From Syncephalis plumigaleata (taxonomy: Eukaryota; Zoopagomycota; Zoopagomycetes; Zoopagales; Piptocephalidaceae): a stretch of DNA of 51,236 nt. Shown here one piece after another: positions 31,373 through 43,626 of this stretch (positions are counted from its first letter, which is position 1; each line of letters opens with the position of its first letter). The position numbers were made by a program, and so were the translations under genes. The stretch spans positions 1 to 51,236 of the forward strand of contig JAIXMF010000058.1 in NCBI GenBank assembly GCA_025201365.1. Direction: 5' to 3'. Under the pieces are notes generated by a model. The model searched no databases. It had not been told where the DNA came from and was given only the letters and a program-made list of their open reading frames with translations.

Positions 31373-32953
31373 ATGGCGCTTTCACGTAGCGTACGTATTA
31401 CTATTTTACTTGTACTTAGTACTATATTCTTCTTCCTTGAACTTGTTGTGGGATATGCAGCGGGTTCAATTGCCCTAGTGGCGGATTCATTCCATATGCT
31501 TTCGGATATTCTATCGCTTTGTGTTGCGCTCTATGCCATTCGTTTAGCGAAGCGTACCAACCACGGTCCACGCTACAGCTATGGTTGGCAACGGGCCGAA
31601 GTGCTAGGCGCCCTTATCAACGGTGTATTCCTGCTTGCTCTTTGTTTAACCATTACCATCGAGGCTATTCAACGCTTTATCACGCCAGAACCGATAGAAC
31701 GACCGCAACTAGTCTTGATAGTGGGTACGGCAGGCTTAATAGTAAACTTGCTTGGCATGGTGCTATTCCATGAACACGGACACGGACACGGACACAGTCA
31801 TGGACATGGACACGGACATGGACACGAACACGAACACGAACACGATCACGATCATGAGGATTCATATGTAGAAGAAGAGGAGGAAGTCAGTGTAGCTGCC
31901 GTTGATCCATCATCCCTGCCAAAGAAGATTAATCATCCAAAGAGTGGTCATGGCCATGGAGCGGATGCCACCACTTCTGGTCGTGGTGGTGTATCAAGCA
32001 GTGTCAACACTTATCATGGAAGACATTCACTAGATCGATTGGGTAGCGAGGAGGAGCAACGACTTTCTCGGGCCTCCTTGCATCGACACTCGCGATCGGT
32101 CGAGGATAACATTGCCATTCTACCGGCACAGACGCGTGCCAGTATGGTTCAAGCAGCGGCCGAGGTACGCCAGCGTAATGAGGCATTGGCACTTGAGGAA
32201 TCGGACGAGGAATCCGGTCAGAATAAGGAAGAAGAGTCAACATCTAATGACCATAAGAACGGGGAAGGTCATCAACATACCATACTTACTATGGACAATG
32301 ATGATACAATTGCTGCTAGTGTCACCGCTACCGCTACTGCTTCAGCTGGCACAGACAACAATGCCACCAATACGACGAATAAACGACAGAAACGCGCTGC
32401 CAAGAAGCAGGGTGGCGCACTCAATATGCAAGGAGTATTCCTACACGTACTTGGCGATGCACTAGGCTCCATTGCCGTTATCATATCGGCCCTTGTCATC
32501 TGGCTAACCGACTGGGAGTATCGTTACTATGTCGATCCGATTATCTCACTCATTATCACGGCGATGATCATCCTGTTCACCGTTCCTTTAGTGAAGTCCA
32601 CCTGTTATATTCTACTACAGGGTGCACCCAATTCAGTACCGGTTGAAGAGGTGCGCGCGGATATCATGGAGCTGCAAGGTGTTCACTCGGTGCACGAATT
32701 GCACATCTGGCAACTAAGTGACACCAAACTTATTGCTTCCGTCCACGTACTAGTAGCGCCCGAATGCGATTACATGAAGGTCACGAAGAAGATCAAGCGT
32801 CTATTGCACTCTTATGGTATACATTCAACGACAGTGCAACCGGAACGTAGAAAGTTACTGGAACCTAATGAAATGGAAGATACAGAGAAAAGTTGCTTGT
32901 TGCGCTGTGCCGATGGATGCGTAGAGGAGAAATGTTGCACGGATGACGAGTAA
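31373..32953 (+). CDS. Zrc1/Cot1-type zinc transporter (cation diffusion facilitator)
   Basis: Intronless, 526 residues from the ATG at 31373, which follows a CT-rich leader; the in-frame extension upstream is Ser/Leu low complexity. Six membrane segments: two N-terminal ('ITILLVLSTIFFFLELVVGY' and 'ALVADSFHMLSDILSLCVAL' with the HxxxD zinc site), two more around 31590-31760, a long cytosolic loop, then two after 'VFLHVLGDALGSIAVIISAL' with HxxxD again. The loop begins with a dense His run (HGHGHGHSHGHGHGHG...) and continues with acidic, Ser-rich sequence. The C-terminal CDF domain ('GVHSVHELHIWQLSD') ends in a Cys-rich tail (CCTDDE). Known role: proton-coupled zinc (and cobalt) transport into the vacuole for tolerance. 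Confidence 0.94.
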   Translation: MALSRSVRITILLVLSTIFFFLELVVGYAAGSIALVADSFHMLSDILSLCVALYAIRLAKRTNHGPRYSYGWQRAEVLGALINGVFLLALCLTITIEAIQRFITPEPIERPQLVLIVGTAGLIVNLLGMVLFHEHGHGHGHSHGHGHGHGHEHEHEHDHDHEDSYVEEEEEVSVAAVDPSSLPKKINHPKSGHGHGADATTSGRGGVSSSVNTYHGRHSLDRLGSEEEQRLSRASLHRHSRSVEDNIAILPAQTRASMVQAAAEVRQRNEALALEESDEESGQNKEEESTSNDHKNGEGHQHTILTMDNDDTIAASVTATATASAGTDNNATNTTNKRQKRAAKKQGGALNMQGVFLHVLGDALGSIAVIISALVIWLTDWEYRYYVDPIISLIITAMIILFTVPLVKSTCYILLQGAPNSVPVEEVRADIMELQGVHSVHELHIWQLSDTKLIASVHVLVAPECDYMKVTKKIKRLLHSYGIHSTTVQPERRKLLEPNEMEDTEKSCLLRCADGCVEEKCCTDDE

Positions 32954-33902
32954 TAATAATAATAATATTTTATTAGTGGTGTAGTAAGCATGAGTCGTTC
33001 ATTAAATATACATGTTTATGTTTGAATGAATGAACTATTTCTATAATGTTACATTGTTCATTTCATATACCGTTGATTGTATCAAATGAATTAGACATAT
33101 AATGTAGTGAATAATCATCATCACAAAGTATCTATTATACCGATGATGAACTGCAGGCTTGTACCCGCATTGAATAGGAATGAAGTCACATGATGCACCC
33201 ACACAATAGCAACATCTTCGCCATTATGGCGTATCATCCTCATTATTATACCTGCAATAATGCAAGATGAACTAGAAGGGAGATGTTTGTTCACGCTCAT
33301 TCATTCCATGTAACATATTTAACCAATCACGTCATCTATTTCAGCATACACGTAGCGGACATACCGCATAAAATACCCATTAATGGTACTTGTGATGCTA
33401 CCACTACTACAGTAGTAATGAATACACGACTTTTCTGTGTTGCCCCAAAACAACAACGGCAGCAACGACGACGACGACGACGACGACGACGACATCCGAC
33501 CTTGACATAAAAAGCCTCGTCATTCCATCTTGTGCATTGTTATCCTTCCCCATTCAATTTCCTCGTCACTATTGCTACTTCTTCTTCAAAGTCCTGCTCT
33601 CTTGTCTATCCTTTATCACTACTACCACTACTCTTACTCTTATTGTTTATACAATCACGTCACTAGCTTATTTTACTCTCTTTATCTTTCTTCACAATTG
33701 ATCGGTGAGATATCTCTACTGTCCTTGCTCCTTTTTTGATCCAGCCATAAATCACCGTCACACTCTCTTTACCACTAGTAACATCATTATTAACATCATC
33801 ATCGTTGTTGTCGTCATCGTCCATCTAACTACTCCTTGATCGATTGATTCTACAGTCCATTACAAATACCTCTCACTTTATTCATTTCTATCGCGTAGCA
33901 CG
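32954..33902. other. Intergenic; CGA repeats and CT-rich promoter
   Basis: Holds a (CGA)n run at about 33464-33493 and a pyrimidine-rich stretch from 33530 to 33770 upstream of the Stf2-like gene. No gene seen. Confidence 0.4.
33464..33493. repeat. (CGA)n microsatellite
   Basis: About ten CGA triplets in the intergenic region. Confidence 0.85.
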
Positions 33903-34148
33903 ATGACTCGTACCGTACGCCAGAACAAGGATAAATTCGAGAGACAGTCTCGCAATGGCACGCCCGATGATCCACGCCAGCAAACGAAGAAACAGGGCGG
34001 TGGTCGTGGTAACTGGGGTACCATAGAGGATGACGTGGCCCTCGCCAAAGACGAAGTATTCGTGCAACCAGTACGCCAACGCAAAGTCTCCACGTCAAGT
34101 ACCCATAGCAACGATAATGAGAAGATTGTACTATCGGAATCAGTGTAA
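33903..34148 (+). CDS. Stf2-like small stress/hydrophilin-type protein
   Basis: 81 residues, intronless. Begins 'MTRTVRQNKDKFERQSRNG' and contains 'KKQGGGRGNWGTIEDD', the core of fungal Stf2/Tfs-like proteins (M-T-R-T at the start, K-K-Q-G-x-G-K/R-G-N-W-G). In yeast Stf2 was first described as an F1Fo-ATPase stabilising factor and later as a hydrophilin protecting cells during desiccation; related G-x-G-N-W-G segments occur in HABP4/PAI-RBP1 RNA-binding proteins. Highly charged and without hydrophobic core, so disordered. The Ser-rich tail could be phosphorylated. Confidence 0.85.
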   Translation: MTRTVRQNKDKFERQSRNGTPDDPRQQTKKQGGGRGNWGTIEDDVALAKDEVFVQPVRQRKVSTSSTHSNDNEKIVLSESV

Positions 34149-35015
34149 ACGATATACACCATTCCATATAGCAAGATACTACGCCTCTTATTATTATTAG
34201 TAGTAGTAGTAGTAGTAGTATCGTCGTCTTCTTTTGTGTAGTTGATTATTCGTAACTTATGAATAAACTATTACCATTCTGTCTATAGCAGCAACATTAT
34301 GCCAGTCCATTCTATGCAACTACCGCTACTATTGTTATTTTTCAAGCTCAGTTTGTCTTGTTAGCATGATTTTTATCGTTTTGATTTTTCTATTCATTTC
34401 CTATACAATACCATAGAGAACAATTGTTTAATCGTAAATGTTTATAATGTATATATATACACTATCCTATCTATTTATTCTATTTATAAATAGAACTCTA
34501 TGATTAGTAGCTGCAATCATGTCGTATAGTTTATGTAAAGTGTCGTCAGTCTTTCATCTTTCTTTCTCCCAATAATTCCTAGCTAATCAATTAATTGATA
34601 AGTTAGTGAGTATATCCGGGAATGTGTTCTGATAGCCGTAAGTGATGGGTCCGTAAACTTCCTTACCAACGAGACGGGAAAATTGGATTCATAAAAGTCT
34701 CGGTTTTGCTTCCTACCTCGTATTGTCGTCATCCAATTCTTCTATAAGCGTGGATGTTCGATGAAGGCTTACCCACGCCCACACCCTGTACACGCGCACA
34801 CACACTCACACTTTCTCGTTCTCTCGCACCTTGTTACACTACGCTTCTTTTTCTTACTTTTCTTACATACTCACTAGTTGGCTGTTTGCCTCGGTGGCAA
34901 CACCGGTTATCACTTGTCGTTGTCTCGTAGTAGTAGTAGTAGTCGATCGATCGATTGATTGATAGTGCAATAAGCTATCTCGTAGCACGTCAGTCCTCTT
35001 CCTATACACACGCCC
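34149..35015. other. Intergenic; triplet repeats and CT-rich promoter
   Basis: (AGT)n at 34198-34220 and at 34928-34945, an AT-rich palindromic stretch (TATTTATAAATA near 34477), and a CT-rich leader at 34790-34860 upstream of the kinase. No gene seen. Confidence 0.4.
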
Positions 35016-35609
35016 ATGCCCTCCTCTAACTCTAGCCAGCCTGGGCCCGTAGATACAGCATTTGTATTGGGCAGGGTTCCACATGGTGCAAGGACACATC
35101 ACCACCATTATCATCCGTTGTCAGAGAAGGAAAATGTAAATGCATCATCATCACCATCGCCGTCACCATATTATCCGCATCCGCATCCATATCATCATTC
35201 CCCTGTAACGAGAGTTAGATCCTATAACAGTGACATGCCACAACTTGCTACTACTGTTGCTCGTCCTACTCCATTGGATAAACGACCAGACCTACATCAT
35301 GCCAATAGTATTGCTGCATTACCGACAGCAAGTCATAGTAGTAGATCAACGAGTAATGCAATACCTGCTGTGTCACCTGGAACACCACCCACCAAAGCTA
35401 AATCATATTATGAGCCTGATGTAGTTCATAGTAATGTAGCAACTACGATCACTACCCTACATACTACGGCATCACCATCTATGAAGGGTGTAGTCAATAA
35501 TGTGCCACGAGAGACACATCGTAAAGAGTCACCACTAGACCCGTTACGTCGATTCTTTCATGCTCATATATCACATGGACGTGGTACACCAATAACATCT
35601 ACATCACCA

Positions 35610-35647
<38 letters not shown>

Positions 35648-36997
35648 ACAACAGCAGCAGAATCAAAGCAATACATCTATCGCTACTGTTGTTCCACCGC
35701 AACAATCACCGGCACCTTCAGTGTCAACGGAAGGATCATTACGTGACAAGTACGGTCGTCAATGTCGAGTATTAGGTCATGGCACCGGTGGTACGGTACG
35801 TGTATTCCGTCGCACTGTAGGAGGACGACCACGTATCAGTCCATTTGGTGGTGCCAACACTGGAGGATCGATGTTCAATCAACATGGTAGTGGTGGTAAT
35901 GGCACCCTACTGGGTAGCACTCGAGATGACACACAAGTGACGAAGCTTTATGCCGTTAAAGAGTTTCGTAAGCGAAATCCTAATGAGGATCAGCGTAAAT
36001 ACATTAAACGATTAACGGCGGAATACTGTATTGCATCCACGCTTCATCATGAGGTAATTATTATTAAGTAATAGTATAGCATTATTGATTAATATGTTTT
36101 ATGTATTCGATGTGTGCATATTAGAATATTATTGAGACATTAGATATTGTATTTGAGAATAATCGTGCCTACGTCGTAATGGACTATTGTCCGCATGACT
36201 TGTTCTATTTACTGGCAGGTAGTCATGCACCATCGGCATCTGACGGTGCCATCGATTGCTATTTCTCGCAACTACTTCATGGCGTGGGCTATCTACACCA
36301 AGCGGGTATCGCTCATCTCGATCTTAAATTGGAGAATTGTGTGGTGGCACCCAATGGCATCCTGAAGATCATCGATTTTGGTTGTGCCGAAGTGGTACGT
36401 GCCCCATGGGAGATGCGCACTCGTCAATGCGAGAAAGCCAAGGGTAGTCAGCCCTACGTGGCACCCGAGGTCTATCGTTCGGCTCCGTTCAATGGTCAGG
36501 AAGCGGATGCTTGGGCCGTTGGCGTCATGTTCGTTTGCATGGTGGAGCGTCATTATCCATGGCGTATAGCACGTCCATCCGTTGACGACTCTTATCGTCG
36601 TTACAGCGAGATGCGAAGTGTTTCCGATGCTGCAGAAGAGGCGGCAGAGCATAAAATGGCAGCGTTAGCGGCTGCTAATGCTACTGATGCTGTTGATGCT
36701 AATGCTAGTGAGCAGAGCGATGAAGCGTCGTTACAGGCTGGTTCCAAGGAGCAACGACCACACTCGCTGCCACCATTGGCTAGTGGCAATATCGCTGGTT
36801 ACATGCGTAAACTATTGCCTGCACGTCCCGAGGCATGGAGACTGATATCAGGCCTATTGAATACACAGCCATCTCGTCGATTGACCATTACGGAGGCATT
36901 GAATGATCCATGGGCTCGTCAAATAGAGACATGTCATGATCATCATCCTGCTACGCATCATCGTCATGTTGGCTGCGAAGGCCCACTTATCAAATAA
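35016..36997 (+). CDS. Npr1/Hal5-subfamily Ser/Thr protein kinase with Leu in place of HRD Arg
   Basis: Two exons (35016-36053, 36125-36997) give 636 residues. The first 240 are disordered: His/Pro/Ser-rich with a poly-Gln run. Kinase domain: glycine loop 'LGHGTGGTVRVF', Lys in 'YAVKEF' after an inserted Gly-rich loop, helix C region 'TAEYCIASTLHH', hinge 'VVMDYC', catalytic loop 'AHLDLKLENCVV', 'IDFGCAEV', 'PYVAPEV'. D-L-K-L-E-N and D-A-W-A-V-G-V are typical of the fungal Npr1/Hal4/Hal5 group, which controls nutrient and cation transporters at the plasma membrane. The Arg of HRD is Leu (CTC; CGC would restore Arg), making a non-RD kinase. A helical Ala/Glu-rich insert lies between the F and G helices. 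Other catalytic residues (Lys, Asp, Asn, DFG) are present. Confidence 0.9.
35609..35660 (+). repeat. CAG/CAA repeat encoding poly-Gln in the kinase N-terminus
   Basis: About 17 mixed CAA/CAG codons, coding, so length variation between strains would change the protein. Confidence 0.9.
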
Positions 36998-37834
36998 CAA
37001 TGATCATAGTAATGCTGGCTTGACTTCTCTTATCTTCATCATTGTGCTCCATTATAGGTAACGAGTACTAGCTAAACTTTAAACAAATCAAGAACCTATT
37101 CATCATCATAACCCGATTAAAGTAATAAAAATGTATAAATATTTATTATATATATATATATAATGTGGCAATATTGTATAACAAAGATGTAACTGTAACT
37201 GTAGTTGTTGTAAGCAATCAAATACAAGTTCTATTGATTAGTCATCGACTTTATTCATTAGCAACGCATTAATTCAGTATGATGAATGTGAATCTGCCAT
37301 CTGAGATACTATCGGATGTACGCATTACAGCACTTGGCTTATCCGCCAATGAAATAACGAGAATGCTCCTTCTCTTTATAGCCGTGATATTTCACGTTCC
37401 TTTTCCGTCCCTACTTTAGATTGCCATCACTGTTCTATTATACTCGCTGTATCACATTCCCCGTGAAAAGACAACTGCTCTTGCTACTGTTGCTCTTGTT
37501 ACTATCACACCTTTCGTATTCCCCAACGATTTCTATTGTCTACTTGTTCTATTTTCTCTTCCCTTCTTACTCTCTCCCTCTTCATCTTTCTCCTTTTACC
37601 CTTACTATTGCGCAATACTTTTAGTCGATAACCCTTATTCTTAGCTCACATTTACCGTGTGTGCGTGTGTATGCGTATTTGTACACGCAATCTTTGTCTA
37701 AATCTTTGTTTTAACCGTTGTGTACACTTTTGAGTATTCTTGTCTACGACTGTTGTCTCATTTACGCTTACTAGCGAGCTATCTCTTCATTATTCATACT
37801 CGGTTTACTACTCGTATCATTTTGGTCCATTTCG
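36998..37834. other. Intergenic; CT-rich promoter of adenylate kinase
   Basis: A (TA)n tract near 37146-37162 follows the kinase; pyrimidine-rich sequence covers 37370-37620. A 46-codon ORF at 37279 has no family resemblance. No gene supported. Confidence 0.4.
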
Positions 37835-38992
37835 ATGACTATAGGAGCAACTCGAGCGGTTTTAACACACTGGCGGGCCACTGCACTTGGATTTCAGCGT
37901 TATCATCATCATCATCATCATTTTAATAGGAAGAGTTCAGCATGTCGTTTGATGCATACATGTCAGCCAAGTTCTGCTCGGGCTATCGCTACGGATGAAT
38001 CACCTGATGGCATTCATTTCACATCATCATCATCATCAGCTTCCTCTTCTAATAGCAACAATAGTAATAATCAGTTGCGTATGCTACTTATTGGTGCACC
38101 AGTAAGTATCGAGATGTATAGATAATATAGATTACTTATTAATATTGATTGTTCTTACTAGGGCGCAGGCAAAGGAACTCAATCCGCACGATTACAAAGA
38201 GACTATGGCTTTGCTGCTCTGTCGAGTGGCGATCTACTACGCCGTCATGTTGCTGCACGTACACCCGTTGGCCAACAAGCAGCAGAGATTATGGCACGCG
38301 GTGAACTCGTTCCCGATGCATTGATGATCCGACTTATCCTCACAGAGCTTGCACAATTCAATCATGGGACCAACCATACAATGGCTACTACTACCACTAC
38401 ATCAGCATCATCATCATCGTCAGTATCTAATATTCATCAGGATTGGTTACTTGATGGATTCCCGCGTAACAAGGCACAAGCTGCATCATTGGATGCCACC
38501 TTGCTTAAACAAGGCACACCATTGAATATGGTGGTCAGTCTACAAGTGCCCGATGAAGTTATCCTAGAGCGTATTCTATCACGCTGGGTGCACGCACCAT
38601 CCGGACGAGTCTACAATCTGGGCTATAATCCACCACTTCATCCTGGACTCGATGATATCACCGGTGAACCGTTGACTCGCCGTCCCGATGACACAGAGTC
38701 CGTGTTCCGATCACGTATGCGTGCCTTCCGTGAAACGACCGAACCACTACTTGAACATTATGACCGGCAAGGAGTACTAGTTCAACTCAAGGGAGAGACA
38801 TCCGATATCATTTATCGGCAGTTGCAAAAGGAACTATTGGATCGTGGTCGTGTGTCTTTACTAGAGGAGGAAATGCTTGCTGACGAAGATTATACATTAC
38901 AAGATACTGCTACTGCTACTGCTACTACTGATTCGACAAGATCTGAGCTTATGTCAACGTCAACTAGTATCAATTCTACACGACATGATTAA
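37835..38992 (+). CDS. Mitochondrial-type adenylate kinase (AK3/Adk2-like, GTP:AMP phosphotransferase)
   Basis: Two exons (37835-38101, 38162-38992) give 365 residues. The first 60 or so residues are basic, Ser/His-rich and lack acidic residues at the start (MTIGATRAVLTHWRATAL), fitting a mitochondrial presequence. P-loop 'LIGAPGAGKGTQ' is split exactly by the intron (GAP/GAG). AMP-binding 'SSGDLLRRHVA' and 'LLDGFPRN' follow. The LID segment 'RWVHAPSGRVYNLGYNPP...GLDDITGEPLTRRPDD' matches the long-LID AK3/Adk2 class rather than the zinc form. An insertion of Thr/Ser-rich sequence lies between 'ELAQF' and 'DWLLDGF', and a 40-residue Thr/Ser tail ends the protein. Balances adenine and guanine nucleotides in the matrix. 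Confidence 0.92.
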
Positions 38993-39158
38993 TATAAAAT
39001 AAAGTGAACGATTGATTCTAATCATTGCCATGTAAACAATTACCAAATAATAGACATAAATATAAGAGAAACAAAGATGTGTAGTTGTTTTTTATTATCT
39101 ATGTTGTTATGACAAATCGCGCATTTATATCCATGATTAATGGATAGAAACTATAAGG

Positions 39159-39632
39159 TTATTTATTCTTGATGACAACGCAGAAGTTTCTGAACTTTGG
39201 TGTGCGATACTTAGTATCAAATTTGAAAACCACACCAGCTAAAGACGTTTTCTTATCCTTGTAGGTGTCATAGTCATTGAAGCACTGCAACGTGTAGACG
39301 ACAGTCGTCTTGAACAAAGTACCTTCTTGCATTTTAAACTTTGCAGCACATTGAGTGTTATCTCGACTGGTGTTTTGCCACGCACTAAGGGTCAATCGAG
39401 CCTGTGCTGGCTGACCGTCTAAACCCTTGAAAACTAAATCATGTTGCACGCCAGCCGGTGTAACTTCTTGCATACGCTGGGCACAGCCAACGTTGTCATA
39501 AAGATTGCCCCTGCTTTGTCCAACGATATTATTAGCGCTGGTGCTAGATGGTACTACCACTGCAGCATTGGTATTCGATATCAATGCAAAAGCACAGCTA
39601 ATCAACACAGTTGAGATCATGGAAGGCTGCAT
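39159..39632 (-). CDS. Small secreted protein with four cysteines, unknown
   Basis: 157 residues from the ATG at 39632, chosen because it opens a signal peptide (MQPSMISTVLISCAFALISNTNA); the ORF extends 23 codons upstream. The mature domain is a compact beta-rich unit: 'VGCAQRMQEVTPAGV', 'LVFKGLDGQPAQARLTLSAW', 'CAAKFKMQEG', 'TVVYTLQCFNDY', 'VVFKFDTKYR', 'NFCVVIKNK'. Four Cys in the mature part could make two disulfides. I do not recognise the family. Candidate effector or cell-surface protein. A TG-rich microsatellite sits about 75 bases upstream in the promoter. Confidence 0.7.
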   Translation of the reverse strand: MQPSMISTVLISCAFALISNTNAAVVVPSSTSANNIVGQSRGNLYDNVGCAQRMQEVTPAGVQHDLVFKGLDGQPAQARLTLSAWQNTSRDNTQCAAKFKMQEGTLFKTTVVYTLQCFNDYDTYKDKKTSLAGVVFKFDTKYRTPKFRNFCVVIKNK

Positions 39633-39703
39633 ATTGCTCGATATCTTATTGGAGATAGTAACCGTTAGAAAGCGTGTATGAAAGTGAGAGACGAAAGACA
39701 CGT

Positions 39704-39740
39704 AATGTATGTGTGTATGTGTGTGTATGTGTGTGTGTAA
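39704..39740. repeat. (TG)n/(TATG)n microsatellite in the promoter of the secreted protein
   Basis: Runs of TGTATGTGTGTG upstream of the gene at 39632. Confidence 0.8.
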
Positions 39741-40798
39741 AAAGCAGGTGAGCGAGCGAGCGTGTAAGTGAGCAAGTGCAACGATAAACAGTAAAAAAAC
39801 GAGAAATAAACATGGTATATTTATAATGGTATCTCATTCCACATAAACCATATTCTGCTGAGACCAAATGAACTCCGAATCCATTGAATGTCTCAATATG
39901 GCCAACAATCATATGGTATTGATACAGCATTACCATATATGAATGTGCCATGATTCGGTAGAATCCAGAATCATAACATCAAACAGCGTGTATGCCATGA
40001 GTACTTCCGGGTATATGTTGATAATACACGGGACCCGAACTACTATTCGAATAAGGCAAGCAACAGATGAGTATACGATCCCATTTATAGATCTAATGAC
40101 CAGTATGTCCTCTATTTATTCAGTATAGATATATACAGACAAGTGATTGAATGGATAACACTACTAATACAGCTTACTATTTATGTAGTAGAACCACGGA
40201 TTCGTACAATTATAACGATCATTTATATCCATTTGATGTTTTGTTTTAGTTGCACGTCCATTGTGTGCGGATATACCATTTGCCAAATAGAATTAGGAGG
40301 AATCCTAGTATCAGCTGTACTCTTTGAACGAAATTGAGGAGTATCACATTGAATAACAAGGTATGACAATGAAACAATGGTTTTGTATCGATTGTAATCA
40401 AGTTGACTAGAGCAACCGAGCGTTTTATTATAGTATCATTTAGCAAGATAAGTATATACAAAGTAGTAATGTATGTGTATGTATACATGATTAATCATAG
40501 CAGCAATAGAAAGTGGCATGTATATCGAATAAAATGAAAGTAAAAAAACAAGCATGAGATTGCTAGCTTGAATGGCAGCCGTAAAACTATCTGTTTACAT
40601 CACGTGTAACAATCATGATTACAAATTGATTGAATCCAGCTTATGTTGAATCAATTTAGTTTGTTTACATTTTAGTGTTGGATCACTCGCACATGCGCGT
40701 GTATGCATTTACGTCTCAATCAGTCAATCAGCCAACAACTTGTTAATCTTTTTGCTATTCCATATCTTTTCTCCTTCAAACTAAGCTGCAACAACAAT
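39741..40798. other. Divergent intergenic region
   Basis: About 1 kb of AT-rich DNA between the secreted protein gene (minus) and the telobox gene (plus). No gene seen. Confidence 0.4.
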
Positions 40799-43412
40799 AT
40801 GCCCCTTCCTGCCACATCAATAACGCATAAGCGTAGCGCTGATCACGAGGTGGACAATCCTAAAACCAAACAACTAAAGGCTTTCCAAGTAGTGGACGCA
40901 TCAACGACCACAGATCAATCTAGTACAGAAGACGCCCCGGATAGTAATAATAACAGCAACAATGAGAGCGATGAAATAGATTACGACGAAATAAAGGAAC
41001 TCTTAACGTTGGCACGTCAAGTGACACGCTACGTGTTGGCATTCGATGCGTATTATCCGGAAGCTGACTCCCATGCCAAGTCAGAAGCACTGGCAACGTC
41101 AGATAATCAAGCTATGAAACAGGCTCAGAAGGTGTATAAGAAGCTTAAACGTAAGCGTAATGATTGGCGAAGCCATTCGTCTATCGACTAACTATCTGCT
41201 AAATTATTCACATATGAATAGGTCTTAGTCGACATGTTTTCTCGAAACAGATTTCAATGCTAAGTCCAGATCAATTAAGCTCATTACCGATTAGTACCGA
41301 GGAATGCGTGAACATATGCTGGCAAATTAATCTAGGCTACATGTCGCAAATACTCTGGATAAGCGATGATGATCTGCCAATCAGTAGAAGTAAATATGGC
41401 AATTTCTTAATTGAATTGGCCGAGAACCTTAAACAAGTTGCTTCATTCATGGATGTGACATCATTTCCAGAATTAGTGGAAGTAGTAATAAGTGTTAAGA
41501 TTCAGGCAAGTATGCTTGTTAGAAGAGCGATGTTTACTATTAGTGTCATGCATTGAATACTAATGATCAATTGGAGGATAGGCCATTGCCGTATGGTTTG
41601 ATAAGCGAAGAAATATGAAACTTATCAAGGAGATGTTCCATCAAGATGAGGATCAATCGTCCGAATTAAACAGTGACGACAATGACAATGACAATGACGT
41701 AGAATGGATGCGAGAATTCAAGCGTGCACTAAAGGAGAAACAAGAGAATATATATAATGTGGCAAGTAATTATAGTCACGATATATATATATATATAGTT
41801 AGCTAATGAATTCAATATTATAGTTGACGGAAATGTCGTTGAATGAGATTAGAGAAAAGTTCTCCTATAAAGAGTTCCAAGATGCACTTAAAGATTTCAT
41901 GTATAGTATGGCAAGCTATTTACAGAGCACATTAAGTGAGGTAGGCTAGTTACTTTATTGCAACTCTACTTGTTTACTTGTTTACTAACTAATACTATTC
42001 AGTTACAAAATGAGAATACAGTTGTTGTATCACCTCAGGTCATTGGTGCCATTTATCGGGATTACCCAGATGATCTTGATAGAACATTGGATCGAATTAG
42101 AATGACTACATCAACTCATAACACATCCAGTATAATACACACGTCATTCGTTGAACTCATGGAAACGAAGCAACAAGCGAGGTTAGTGTTGTTTGTTCAT
42201 GATTATTACTGTACCAGTTATAATAACAAGATGATACAGTGATACGAATGAATCATCACACGATAGAGCATCAACAAGCTCAACACATATAACGTAAGTA
42301 ACAATGACAGTATGAATTAGACATTTGATATTAATAATAATAATAGTAAAAAGCGATATATTCACGATAGAGATGAGACTGCAACTCGTATGCAATGGTC
42401 GGATGATGATGAAGAGGAGGATGAGGAGGGTGAGGAGGATAATGAGGACGAAGATGAAGAGGATAACGTATCCGCTGCATCCTCCAAACAAACAGAAGCA
42501 GTTATAGTAACCAACAATGCTCTTGCACTCATACAAGATGAATACCATGATATGAGTAAGCAATTTGATAGTTTTGTAGAAGAGCAATCAACTACATCTG
42601 AAAGTACAGATGCTTCGAGTAAGTTGACAATAACTGATTAAGATCATGATCTGTAGTAGTTAATTCAAATGTAATTAGATCGAAGCAAATCTCATTTACC
42701 ATCAGCAAATCAAGTGGTATCAAGTAAGTTGTAGCACTATTACTATACTTGACTAGAATGAATCATTTACATGATAGTAGATACTCATACAGAGTCAGTG
42801 CAAAACAAACGTGAAGCTCTACGTTCAACGCATATTAATCAGCAAGTTGACGGCGAGGTATGTGTCATCTATGTAACAAAGATTAACAAACTAATAATAA
42901 TAACATCAATGCATTAGGAATATGAATCTGAACTATCTGTCATATCAAAGGAATCCTCCGAAGATGATGCAGAAAGCAATGCATCCTCTTATAAAACAGC
43001 AAAATCAACTGACATGGAAGGAACAGAAACAGAAACGGCACAAGCACAAGCATCATCAACATCAACAGCATTACAAGAGCCATCAAATAATCAAGAGAAT
43101 AATCAAGAGAATAATCAAGAGAATGAACAAGTAAATGACACACCGCCAACTGTACATGTTCCAGTATTCGCTAGAGCACAAAAACGACGACCATGGACAG
43201 ACGAGGAGACAAACACACTTATTAAAGGAATGAATGAGCTAGGCATTTGTTGGCGTGCCATTTGCAATAAATACGGCAAGGAGAATGGACCATTAGCGGG
43301 ACGAACTAATGTGCAACTAAAAGATAAAGCACGTAATATTCGTCTATATCGTTTACGACACAATATTGATTTGGGAATATTCGCTCTTTTAGGTCCTGAT
43401 CCATCCAAATAG
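40799..43412 (+). CDS. Telobox-type telomere-repeat binding protein (TRF/Taz1/Tbf1-like)
   Basis: Ten exons (40799-41150, 41222-41505, 41582-41761, 41824-41940, 42003-42181, 42240-42293, 42347-42618, 42679-42723, 42781-42857, 42918-43412) keep one frame and give about 684 residues, close to Taz1. The C-terminus is a Myb/SANT fold: 'RPWTDEETNTLIKGMNELGICWRAICNKYG' then 'AGRTNVQLKDKARNIRLYRL'. R-T-N-V-x-L-K-D-K-x-R-N is the telobox signature of TRF1/TRF2/Taz1/Tbf1, which contacts the double-stranded telomeric repeat. The N-terminal half is all helix ('YDEIKELLTLARQVTRYVLAFDAYYPEA', 'VNICWQINLGYMSQILWISDDD', 'LKQVASFMDVTSFPELVEVVI'), where TRFs have the TRFH dimerisation domain. The middle is acidic and disordered. 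Exon 2 ends at a GC donor; exon 3 probably also. No paralogue in the window. Confidence 0.82.
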
Positions 43413-43626
43413 TAGATTACGTATTTACTATTACTAGTCCTAATTAACGAAACTAATAATCATCTTATATGGTTGACTTATTTACTGTACTCTATCTATC
43501 TACTACTCTATGTGTGTTATGTCACATTTCTGTTTTCTCTTTCTATTTTATTTGCGTTTATAATGACTATAAATAAAGGGTTGATATTCATTACTTCTAT
43601 TAGTAATGTTATTAGTATTAGCCAAT

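Noticed and set aside
31778-31860. CACGGA repeats as a separate repeat element
   Set aside because: They encode the His-rich zinc-binding loop expected in Zrc1/Cot1 transporters.
37279-37419. 46-codon ORF with hydrophobic end
   Set aside because: Short, ends in CT-rich promoter sequence, no splice partner or family.
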